Below are positions 1-5,409 of a DNA stretch of 5,409 nt, in pieces (positions within the stretch are counted from its first letter, which is position 1; the number at the start of each line of letters is the position of its first letter). The DNA is taken from NCBI GenBank assembly GCA_009778265.1, contig WRKA01000117.1, forward strand, positions 1 through 5,409, given 5' to 3'. The DNA is from Methanomassiliicoccaceae archaeon. Its GTDB lineage: Archaea; Thermoplasmatota; Thermoplasmata; Methanomassiliicoccales; Methanomethylophilaceae. Under the pieces are notes generated by a model, which worked only from the letters and a program-made list of their open reading frames with translations, searched no databases and was not told the DNA's origin. The position numbers were made by a program, and so were the translations under genes.

Positions 1-981
1 GCCTGTAGGCGGCACGTTCATCAGCGAGGCGCTCTCAAGGGTGTGCATGTATCCCGTATATATACCATCCCTGATGATCTGTGTCCTGGACGCGGGGGTC
101 CCCTCGTCGTCGTACAATATCGTCCCGTGCGCTTTGGGAACGGTCCCGTCGTCGTACATCGAGACGACATCGGATGCGACCCTTTTTCCGACGGCATCCG
201 TAAGGAACGATCTTCTTTTCACGACCTCGTCGGCCTCCGACGCATGCCCCATGACCTCGTGAGCAAGCAATCCGGATATCATCGGGTCCGAGATGACGGT
301 CATAGAGCCGTTCGGAGCGCGTTTCGCTTTCAATGTTAGGACGGCCTCTTTCGCAGTTTCCCGTCCGAGCCTTTCGATATCCGTGTTCTTTACAAGTTCG
401 AACCCGCATGTCCCGTCCGGGCCGTCGTAGTACCTTTCCATCCTGTCGCCGTCGGACGCGACACTCATCGCTCTGAATCTTGTCCTTATCTCTTCCCATT
501 CTATCTCGGAGCCCGCGGAATTGACAAGGATGTTCCTGCAGATCTCCTCGCCGTAACTGCCGATCCTGTTCAGAACTTTATCACAGATCTGCGAACGGTC
601 CGCATCCAGGACCGCATCCACCTTTTCTTTCATGTCAACGTCGTTCGGATGAATTTTTACATTCTGGATCTCTTTCTTTCTAACGGTCCCGACGTTAAGT
701 TCGAGACGTCCTTTCGGCGAACCGGACGCATTCGCGACGGCGGTCCTCGCCGCATGTCCCGCATCGTCGCGATCGAACGACGTCGCCGTGTAATATCCCC
801 ATCTTCCGTTCACCCAGGCACGTAAACAGACCCCTCCGAGGACCTTATCGGAAAGGTGTCTTATATCCCCGTTGATCGATTGGATGCCCACCGTTCTCAC
901 GGTCTGCGACCTGGCGTCGCAGAACTCCGCGCCGAGCGCCTGCATCTTTTTCACTGTCCCTGATAAAATATCGTACATCAT
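1..981 (-). CDS. tldD: TldD family zinc metalloprotease, C-terminal part cut by window edge
   Basis: Putative zinc-dependent peptidase of the TldD/PmbA (TldE) family, cytosolic. In bacteria the TldD-TldE heterodimer degrades unfolded peptides and trims modified peptides; archaeal roles are little known. The first 327 residues are visible and no stop is reached; the family is usually about 430-480 residues, so roughly a quarter is missing to the left. The N-terminal domain has the expected early 'GAEFCDAR' (residues 17-24). The metal site HEVMGH, the family HExxxH motif, is at 241-246, followed by ASEAD. A 'GTPASRT' segment and 'NVPPTG' at the visible end also fit. The intact HExxxH argues for TldD rather than the motif-less TldE/PmbA partner. 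The start ATG at 981-979 overlaps the upstream aminopeptidase stop as ATGA, which suggests translational coupling; a second ATG follows immediately at 978-976. The partner gene may lie beyond the left edge. Confidence 0.93.
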   Translation of the reverse strand, partial: MMYDILSGTVKKMQALGAEFCDARSQTVRTVGIQSINGDIRHLSDKVLGGVCLRAWVNGRWGYYTATSFDRDDAGHAARTAVANASGSPKGRLELNVGTVRKKEIQNVKIHPNDVDMKEKVDAVLDADRSQICDKVLNRIGSYGEEICRNILVNSAGSEIEWEEIRTRFRAMSVASDGDRMERYYDGPDGTCGFELVKNTDIERLGRETAKEAVLTLKAKRAPNGSMTVISDPMISGLLAHEVMGHASEADEVVKRRSFLTDAVGKRVASDVVSMYDDGTVPKAHGTILYDDEGTPASRTQIIRDGIYTGYMHTLESASLMNVPPTG

Positions 982-2063
982 ATCACTGTAAATCCTTCGT
1001 CAAATTCGGTCAGCGGTTCGGCGCCGTTCTTTTTTATGAGTATCGTATCCTCTATCCTGATCCCTCCGATCCCGGGAAGATATATGCCGGGCTCGGCGGT
1101 CACGACCATCCCTTCCTTCAGCGTATCTTCGGATCCGGGGAATATCGACGGGCTTTCATGAATATTCATCCCGACGCCGTGGCCGAACGAATGTATGAAT
1201 CTTCCTTTGAACTCGCTTCCGTCTATGACCGCTCTCGCCGCAAGATCGGCGTCCTTCGCGGGCGAACCGCCGAACATCTTCTCCATTCCGGCATTCTTCG
1301 CTCTGAGGACGACATCGTACGCCCTTCTGAGGATGCCGTCGGGTTCTCCGAAGAACACCGTTCTTGTGAGGTCCGAACAGTACATCCCGTATTTGGAACC
1401 GAAGTCGAACAGTGCCGTATCACCTTTTCTCAATTTACGGTCCGCGGGGCGGTAATGCGGCTCCGCCGAGTTCTCGCCGAACGCGGATATCGTATCGAAC
1501 GCGTTCCCGGAACCGCCGTTCTCTCTCATTCCGGATTCGATGAGCCAGGCCATCTCCTTCTCCGTGATGCCGATACGCAGCATGTTCGGTATATCGGTTG
1601 CGATCTTCGACGAAACGGCGCACGCTTCTCTTATCTCGGCCACCTCTTTATCGTCCTTTATCATCGTCACTTCAGCGATCTTAGCGGAAACATCGACAAG
1701 GTCCGCATTTGTTATCTTTTTGATGTATTCGGAAACGCTGTACGTGGTGGAGCGGCCGCATATGCCGATACGTCCGCATCCGTTAAGGATGTCAGAGAAC
1801 GTTCGATCGCGGTCATCGCGTTTTTCATAGATGTGTATATTTCCGAGTCCCGTTCTTGCCGTGGTCTCCTCCAACGGCCCGGTGACGACATCCAGGGAGC
1901 CGTCCTTCGAGATTATTGCGAAAGAGCCTTCGAATGTTCCGGACGTCTGTTCTGTCACATACCAGAACATCATGTCCAGGAAAGGCGACGTTCCGTTGGA
2001 TATCACGACGGCATCAACATCGCCGCATGCGGCCGAGATCCTCTGAGCTCTGGAAGGTTGCAT
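978..2063 (-). CDS. M24 family Xaa-Pro aminopeptidase/dipeptidase
   Basis: Cytosolic metallopeptidase that removes or splits residues next to proline (Xaa-Pro peptidase, PepQ/PepP type), used in peptide recycling. It has 361 residues, typical for the archaeal family. Residues 1 to about 125 form the creatinase-like N-terminal domain. From about 130 comes the pita-bread catalytic domain with all five dinuclear metal ligands: Asp220 and Asp231 (in FDFGS and CSDLTRT), His295 (GHGVG), Glu324 (TAEPG) and Glu338 (RIEDT). The accessory histidines His203 (EPHYR) and His302 (IHESP) are also present, so it should be active. I chose the ATG at 2063-2061 because it overlaps the upstream stop as TGATG. 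An upstream in-frame GTG at 2078 would add five residues and a longer overlap. The stop overlaps the tldD start. Whether it prefers dipeptides or longer substrates cannot be read from the sequence. Confidence 0.93.
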   Translation of the reverse strand: MQPSRAQRISAACGDVDAVVISNGTSPFLDMMFWYVTEQTSGTFEGSFAIISKDGSLDVVTGPLEETTARTGLGNIHIYEKRDDRDRTFSDILNGCGRIGICGRSTTYSVSEYIKKITNADLVDVSAKIAEVTMIKDDKEVAEIREACAVSSKIATDIPNMLRIGITEKEMAWLIESGMRENGGSGNAFDTISAFGENSAEPHYRPADRKLRKGDTALFDFGSKYGMYCSDLTRTVFFGEPDGILRRAYDVVLRAKNAGMEKMFGGSPAKDADLAARAVIDGSEFKGRFIHSFGHGVGMNIHESPSIFPGSEDTLKEGMVVTAEPGIYLPGIGGIRIEDTILIKKNGAEPLTEFDEGFTVI

Positions 2064-2869
2064 CAGATGCCTACCCACTCGTTCCTTATTATTCTTTTCA
2101 GGGCGGATATGGCCGACAGCGCGGCCAAATGGCTTGTCGACGGGTTGATGACGGAGGGAACGTTCCTTGTGATCGACACCATCTCTCCGAACTCTCCTTT
2201 CACTCTCAGTTCGTGAGAATTGGAGTCTGTTCCGGGGTCGACGATGACGGTGACATCCGTCCTGTCGAATCCGACGCCCATTATGCTCACCGTCGCCGCA
2301 ACGTTGACGTTCTTCGGGAATATCTTCACCGCCTCTCTTGCCGGCCCTTTATAGATGACCGTGGGCTCGGTTATCTTGTCCACATCTATCCCTTTCTCCG
2401 TAAGATACGTTATGCCGCTCAGTCCGTCCGGGGATTTTGTCGTTATCAGTTCAACCGATTCGATCTTACCGGTCACGGCGGAACTCAGACAATCGGTGCC
2501 GCTGACCGCGCCGGAAGGGACGAGCACCCTCGCTCCCGTTGTGCGCGCCGTAGAGTAAATGGAATTTCTGTAATCGTCATCCACCAGCACACCTACGGAC
2601 ATTATCATAATGTCGACGCCTCTTCCCACGACCTTAGGAAGGACCTCCCTGGCCGCATCCTGGCTCGCCGCTTCGATAACGAGGTCGCAGTGATATAATT
2701 CCTGATCTATATTACGGACGGCTATAGCCTTTTTCAGTTTTGTGGAAAGCAGTTCCGCCGCTTTCCCGTTCTGATCCAAAAGATATATTCTTTTAACTTC
2801 CACCATCCCGTCGGCAGCCTCTGCCAGTTCGCTGCCGATGGACCCGCAACCAACGATCGCCAAGCGCAT
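2063..2869 (-). CDS. nadX: L-aspartate dehydrogenase
   Basis: Oxidises L-aspartate with NAD(P)+ to iminoaspartate, which quinolinate synthase NadA condenses with dihydroxyacetone phosphate on the way to NAD. It replaces the flavoenzyme NadB in many archaea and in Thermotoga. The product is 268 residues, the normal family length. It starts with a Rossmann dinucleotide fold carrying GCGSIG at residues 7-12. It then has EAASQ (66-70), the family segment PSGAVSGTD (118-126), FPKNVNVAATVS (184-195), and NSHEL with His219 at the place of the proposed catalytic histidine. NVPSVINPSTS (236-246) lies near the end. An open frame extends upstream to 2956, but the ATG at 2869 is chosen because it places the Rossmann motif at the N-terminus and sits about 30 nt from a good BRE/TATA, consistent with a leaderless or nearly leaderless mRNA. 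It is the first gene of the leftward operon. No nadA or nadC is in the window. Confidence 0.92.
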   Translation of the reverse strand: MRLAIVGCGSIGSELAEAADGMVEVKRIYLLDQNGKAAELLSTKLKKAIAVRNIDQELYHCDLVIEAASQDAAREVLPKVVGRGVDIMIMSVGVLVDDDYRNSIYSTARTTGARVLVPSGAVSGTDCLSSAVTGKIESVELITTKSPDGLSGITYLTEKGIDVDKITEPTVIYKGPAREAVKIFPKNVNVAATVSIMGVGFDRTDVTVIVDPGTDSNSHELRVKGEFGEMVSITRNVPSVINPSTSHLAALSAISALKRIIRNEWVGI

Positions 2870-2885
2870 AACGCCAATTACCGTT
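2870..2885. promoter_or_regulatory. 16-bp near-palindrome abutting the nadX start, possible operator
   Basis: On the minus strand this reads AACGGTAATTGGCGTT, with six of eight symmetric base pairs matching (AACG/CGTT arms and an AATT centre). It lies directly before the nadX ATG, where the transcription start would fall, a position from which a bound repressor could block initiation. The operator role is inference; a match of this size can arise by chance. Confidence 0.25.
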
Positions 2886-2892
2886 CTGCATG

Positions 2893-2906
2893 TATTAATA
2901 TATTTT
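2893..2906 (+). promoter_or_regulatory. Candidate TATA box for the archease operon, shared with the divergent promoter
   Basis: The same AT-rich core contains self-complementary 8-mers (TATTAATA at 2893-2900, AATATATT at 2897-2904), so it can be read rightward as well. A start about 25 nt downstream would fall near 2922-2930, giving a leader of about 30 nt to the archease ATG. The upstream flank on this strand (CTGCATG) is a poor BRE, so the rightward promoter is probably the weaker one. No other TATA-like element lies between the two genes. Confidence 0.45.
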
Positions 2907-2911
2907 TTCCC
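2893..2911 (-). promoter_or_regulatory. Archaeal BRE/TATA promoter for the nadX-peptidase-tldD operon
   Basis: Read on the minus strand, a purine run GGGAAAAAA (2911-2903) is followed by TATATTAATA (2902-2893). This is the classic archaeal order of TFB-recognition element then TATA box. The TATA centre is about 28-32 nt from the nadX ATG, so transcription should start within a few bases of the codon. No Shine-Dalgarno sequence stands before that ATG, which fits a leaderless or near-leaderless message. Confidence 0.65.
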
Positions 2912-2957
2912 ACCGCGGGCGAAATGCAGATTAAGGATGTTCACATCACGCTTCACG

Positions 2958-3362
2958 ATGCCTTACGAAACGCTTGAACATACGGCCGACATTCTGGTGA
3001 GATGCACCGGAAGGACGATGGAAGAATGTTTCGAGAGCGCGGCCTTAGCGTTATTCGACCAGATGGTCGACATCGCCACGGTGGAGCCGAAGGACAAATA
3101 TTCGTTCGTGATCGAAGCGGAGGACATCGAGGACCGTCTGTTCCTGTTCCTTTCCGAACTTCTGTACCTGATGGATGCGGAATCGGCAGTTATGGGGAAG
3201 TTCAGCGTCAGGTCCGAAGGATCGGAACTGAGGTGCGAAGCGTACGGCGAAACGCTGGACACAGGGAAGCACAGACCGAGGACGGAGATCAAGGCGATAA
3301 CGTATCATATGATGGACATCGACGAAGAGGGACCGTCGGTGACGGTGCTTTTCGATGTTTAG
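2958..3362 (+). CDS. Archease, RtcB RNA ligase cofactor
   Basis: Small cytosolic protein that promotes turnover and guanylylation of the tRNA/RNA ligase RtcB; it has also been reported to modulate a tRNA methyltransferase in Pyrococcus. It has 134 residues, the usual size. Family landmarks appear in order: LEHTADI (6-12) with the metal-site Asp11, an ALALFDQM helix (29-36), LSELLYLMDAE (65-75), YGETLD (96-101), the conserved TEIKAITYH (109-117), and a C-terminal strand ending LFDV with Asp133. The chosen ATG matches the usual family N-terminus. An in-frame ATG at 2937 would add seven residues (MFTSRFT) and is the main alternative. No clear Shine-Dalgarno sequence precedes 2958. It is the first gene of the rightward operon, and rtcB itself is not in the window. 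Its stop is TAG, the only amber stop here; the next gene follows in the same frame. Confidence 0.95.
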   Translation: MPYETLEHTADILVRCTGRTMEECFESAALALFDQMVDIATVEPKDKYSFVIEAEDIEDRLFLFLSELLYLMDAESAVMGKFSVRSEGSELRCEAYGETLDTGKHRPRTEIKAITYHMMDIDEEGPSVTVLFDV

Positions 3363-3379
3363 ATATACTCAGAGGATAT

Positions 3380-3385
3380 GGTGAT
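3380..3385 (+). promoter_or_regulatory. Ribosome binding site that fixes the formyltransferase start
   Basis: GGTGAT is an exact piece of the GGAGGTGATC complement of the 16S rRNA 3' end. It lies four bases before the ATG at 3390. It supports that ATG over the in-frame ATG at 3378 and GTG at 3381, one of which overlaps the site. A second, weaker AGAGG at 3371-3375 could serve the GTG at 3381. Confidence 0.6.
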
Positions 3386-3389
3386 TTTT

Positions 3390-4217
3390 ATGCTGAGGTT
3401 GGGTTGGTTCTCTTCGGGCAGAGGTCCGGGTTCTCGGAATCTGCTGAGAACGGTGATGGATCGGAAGAGCAAAGGGATCATTGACGTTAACATAGAATTC
3501 GTCTTCTGCAATTGGGACAATAATGAGGAGCCCAACGCAAGGAAGGAACAGAGGGAACAGTTCTTTGACATGGTGAAAGGATATAACATACCGTTGGTCA
3601 CGCTCTCGTGGAGATCGTTCCGCCCCGAGTTCTGCAAGGATGACGAGGAAGAACGGAGGAACGAGTACGGAAAGAAGATGAGAGAACTTCTTTCGGGATA
3701 CAGATTCGACATAGGGGTCCTTGCCGGTTATATGCTGTGGGTGGATGACGAAACGTGTGAGACATACGATCTCATCAATCTTCATCCGGCGCTTCCGGCA
3801 GGTCCGAAGGGAACGTGGCAGGAAGTGATCTGGCAATTGATCCGCGATGATGAAAGGGAGCACGGGGTGATGATACACCTCTGCACAAAGGAATGGGACC
3901 GCGGGTCCGCACTGACATACTGCGGATTCCCGATACGCGGTGACGGATATGACGGCCTTTGGGACGGGATGTACGAGAAACTTAAGACGAGGTCATTGGA
4001 ACAGATAATGACGGAAGAGGGAGAGAACGAGCCGCTTTTTGCAAAGATAAGGAAGGACGGTGCCGAGAGGGAACTTCCGCTGATAGTATCAACGATAAAA
4101 CAATTCGCCGACGGGAATCTTAAAATGAAGGATCAGAAGGCGTATCACAAAGATAAAGTCCTGGACGGTCCGTTCGATCTGTCCGCAGACGTTGACGATT
4201 CGATCGATGGTGAGTGA
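3390..4217 (+). CDS. PurN-like formyltransferase family protein, substrate uncertain
   Basis: Formyltransferase of the fold used by glycinamide ribonucleotide transformylase (PurN), which passes a formyl group from 10-formyl-tetrahydrofolate to an amine. It has 275 residues against about 210 for PurN. The start MLRLGWFSSG matches PurN beta-1 in length. VLAGYM (110-115) and NLHPALP (130-136) follow. EHGVMIHLCTKEWDRG (157-172) ends in the catalytic region. Asn130, His132 and Asp170 correspond to the PurN catalytic Asn-His-Asp, so catalysis is plausible. FADGNLKM (239-246) matches the PurN C-terminal helix region. Differences are a longer N-terminal phosphate-loop region (SGRGPGSRN, 9-17), an acidic stretch near 83-90, the unusual GPKGTWQEVIWQL (138-150) where PurN has its substrate loop, and an insert at about 185-228. 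These suggest a substrate other than, or variant handling of, glycinamide ribonucleotide. It lies 27 nt after archease and overlaps the next gene. Confidence 0.85.
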   Translation: MLRLGWFSSGRGPGSRNLLRTVMDRKSKGIIDVNIEFVFCNWDNNEEPNARKEQREQFFDMVKGYNIPLVTLSWRSFRPEFCKDDEEERRNEYGKKMRELLSGYRFDIGVLAGYMLWVDDETCETYDLINLHPALPAGPKGTWQEVIWQLIRDDEREHGVMIHLCTKEWDRGSALTYCGFPIRGDGYDGLWDGMYEKLKTRSLEQIMTEEGENEPLFAKIRKDGAERELPLIVSTIKQFADGNLKMKDQKAYHKDKVLDGPFDLSADVDDSIDGE

Positions 4218-5310
4218 TTTGGAATATAACCACATGGAAGAGATGGGATTCAGCGAAGATAAGCAGTTAATGTGCAACGCGTCCGGTATCCTGAGCTCCG
4301 CGAATTCGATGAAGAGGATGTGCGACCGTTTCATACGGAACGGCGGAAGAATGTACGATATACTGACGGCGTACGACAGCATATTGTCGTACGGCCTGAA
4401 CAGGGACGACAGAAGGTCCGGCGACGCGCTGAAGACGATGGTACCGCTCCTGAAAGCGGCGGGCGTGACGGACAGTTCGTTATACGGTCACTTTACCAAG
4501 AACATGGATCTGATGCCGGGTGCCGACGTCATAAACTATCTGAACGGACTGATGACCGCATCCGTCGTCTCCGAGACGTACGAACATCATTCGCTGGCGT
4601 TATGCGATTCTCTGAATATTCCGTCGGACACGGTACAAAGCACAGAGGTCTCATTCGACGAATTGGAGATGGACAGGAACGAGGCTAAGAGATTCAGGGA
4701 ATTCTCATCGAATATATCGAAAATGGACGTTCCGAAGGTGTCGTCCCGCGACGGCGTACAATTCATTGACCACAAGGACCAGATGATATTGGATACGGTG
4801 GACGGCATCGTGGAACAGATGAGCGAGACCGATTTCAGTTACCGGATGGAAGAAGTGAAGCTAATGGGAGGGAATGAGAAGGCGTTCGCTCTGATGGACA
4901 TGAGAAGAAAGACCATGGTGGACCTCGACTGTACGGCGTACATAGGGAACAACGCGACCGATTATCCGGCAATGGATATCATCTGTGATAACGAAGGATT
5001 GGCGTTATCGTTCAACGGGGACGCATACGCGGTGAAAGGCGCCAACGTCGCCGTGATGTCGCCGGACCCGATCGTCGCGGCCGTCCTGATATCAGAATTC
5101 TATATCGAAGGATTGGAAGGCGTCTATTCGCTGATAGATCGGTGGGACCGTAAAGAACTGTCGGAGCACGAGTATTCCGATCGTCACCTGATGAGCGCTA
5201 TGCTGAGGAAGTTCCCGTCCAAGCTGCCGGATGCGGTCATCGTGAACGAGGACAACCTCGGCGACGTGATGAGAGAGAGCGAAAGGTTCCGCCGTAAACT
5301 GACGTTCTGA
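4207..5310 (+). CDS. HAD-fold protein resembling archaeal 'EhaR' proteins, with degenerate active site
   Basis: The reading frame is certain; the function is not. The layout resembles archaeal HAD-superfamily proteins annotated as energy-converting hydrogenase A subunit R: SGDALKTMVPLLKAAGVTD (71-89), a PGADVINYL segment (104-112), SETYEHH (122-128) as motif II region, GGNEKA (221-226) with a lysine, then IGNNATDYPAMD (246-257) and GLALSFNG (264-271). By my alignment the motif I aspartates become Asn24 and Ser26 (LMCNASGILS, 21-30), and the motif IV GDS becomes GNN, leaving only Asp252. That predicts loss of phosphatase chemistry. No membrane segment or signal peptide is seen. No other Eha subunit is nearby, so the hydrogenase name should not be transferred. 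The ATG at 4207 overlaps the preceding stop by 11 nt. Alternatives are TTG 4219 (GGTGA at 4209-4213 is well spaced for it), ATG 4234 and ATG 4243, which would start closer to motif I as is usual in HAD proteins. Confidence 0.7.
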   Translation: MVSDLEYNHMEEMGFSEDKQLMCNASGILSSANSMKRMCDRFIRNGGRMYDILTAYDSILSYGLNRDDRRSGDALKTMVPLLKAAGVTDSSLYGHFTKNMDLMPGADVINYLNGLMTASVVSETYEHHSLALCDSLNIPSDTVQSTEVSFDELEMDRNEAKRFREFSSNISKMDVPKVSSRDGVQFIDHKDQMILDTVDGIVEQMSETDFSYRMEEVKLMGGNEKAFALMDMRRKTMVDLDCTAYIGNNATDYPAMDIICDNEGLALSFNGDAYAVKGANVAVMSPDPIVAAVLISEFYIEGLEGVYSLIDRWDRKELSEHEYSDRHLMSAMLRKFPSKLPDAVIVNEDNLGDVMRESERFRRKLTF

Positions 5311-5320
5311 CGCATGTATA

Positions 5321-5328
5321 GGAAAAAG
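5321..5328 (-). terminator. Oligo-T terminator after tRNA-Glu
   Basis: Just past the tRNA 3' end the minus strand reads C-TTTTT-CC, with the T5 run at 5327-5323. Short T runs suffice for archaeal RNA polymerase termination. No comparable T run is seen for the rightward operon between its stop and the tRNA, so those transcripts may run antisense into the tRNA gene. Confidence 0.5.
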
Positions 5329-5401
5329 TGCTCATGCCGGGATTTGAACCCGGGTGTTCGCCTCGAAAGGGCGAAATGATTGGCCGCTACACTACATGAG
5401 C
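5329..5401 (-). tRNA. tRNA-Glu (anticodon UUC)
   Basis: A 73-nt cloverleaf decoding GAA/GAG glutamate codons. The acceptor stem is seven perfect pairs (GCTCATG at 5401-5395 with CATGAGC at 5336-5330), with discriminator A at 5329. The D arm, GTGT...TCAT, has the G-U, U-A, G-C pairing and U-U mismatch often seen in archaeal tRNA-Glu. The anticodon stem is TCGCC/GGCGA (five pairs) around loop CTTTCGA, with anticodon TTC at 5367-5365. There is a four-base variable loop ACAC. The T stem is CCGGG/CCCGG around TTCAAAT. CCA is not encoded (CTT follows A73), so it must be added by the CCA-adding enzyme. There is no intron at 37/38. Its promoter lies outside the window to the right. Besides protein synthesis, Glu-tRNA feeds C5 tetrapyrrole synthesis in archaea. 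Confidence 0.98.
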
Positions 5402-5409
5402 AGGAAACC

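Noticed and set aside
35..499. Minus-strand frame of 154 codons at the left edge
   Set aside because: It is a shifted frame within tldD, rich in Arg and Gly, while the tldD frame carries the HExxxH motif and runs unbroken.
1158..2216. Long open frame of 352 codons on the plus strand, antisense to the aminopeptidase
   Set aside because: It lies wholly opposite the well-supported M24 peptidase and the end of nadX, its product shows no recognisable family, and it is Arg/Ser-rich as expected of a mirror frame.
2909..2920. CCGCGG palindrome in the divergent promoter region
   Set aside because: A six-base GC palindrome with poorly matched flanks is expected by chance and shows no link to a start site.
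2870..2956. Extended N-terminus of aspartate dehydrogenase up to 2956
   Set aside because: The extra 29 residues precede the Rossmann motif, cross the BRE/TATA element and lack family similarity.
3359..3878. Overlapping minus-strand frames opposite the formyltransferase
   Set aside because: They oppose a gene with clear catalytic motifs and show no family features or plausible start signals.
4192..4206. TTG at 4192 as start of the HAD-fold protein
   Set aside because: It has no ribosome binding site, adds five residues not needed by the fold, and lengthens the overlap; downstream ATG/TTG codons are better candidates.

Overview
The window looks archaeal. It holds archease, an L-aspartate dehydrogenase of the archaeal/Thermotoga type, and a HAD-fold protein resembling the archaeal family annotated 'EhaR'. 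It also has a tRNA gene with no encoded CCA and an A-rich BRE plus TATA element placed for a (near-)leaderless transcript. Base composition is near 50% G+C, and five of the six genes are protein-coding. My best guess is a methanogen-related euryarchaeon, possibly Methanomassiliicoccales/Thermoplasmata. That placement is an impression from protein style, not a proof. No mobile element, CRISPR array or sign of recent transfer is visible, and coding density is very high: the largest gap is 88 bp.

Left half (minus strand, read right to left from about 2869): L-aspartate dehydrogenase (first step of the NadA route to NAD), an M24 Xaa-Pro type aminopeptidase, and a TldD-type metalloprotease that runs off the left edge. 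The junctions are TGATG (1-nt overlap) and ATGA (4-nt overlap), so this is a tightly coupled operon. It joins one NAD-synthesis enzyme to two peptide-processing enzymes.

Centre (2870-2957): an 88-bp divergent promoter region. A symmetric AT-rich core can serve as TATA box in both directions, with a much better BRE on the leftward side. A near-palindrome abuts the aspartate dehydrogenase start.

Right half (plus strand): archease (cofactor of the RtcB RNA ligase), a divergent PurN-like formyltransferase with the catalytic Asn-His-Asp set intact, and a HAD-fold protein. In the last, the nucleophile Asp and a motif IV Asp both appear to be replaced by Asn. The three genes are closely packed (27-nt gap, then an 11-nt overlap). 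Archease ends in TAG, and the following gene lies in the same frame with no other stop between, so an amber read-through (for example as pyrrolysine) would give one 419-residue fusion. The operon runs convergently into a tRNA-Glu(UUC) gene on the minus strand at the right edge.
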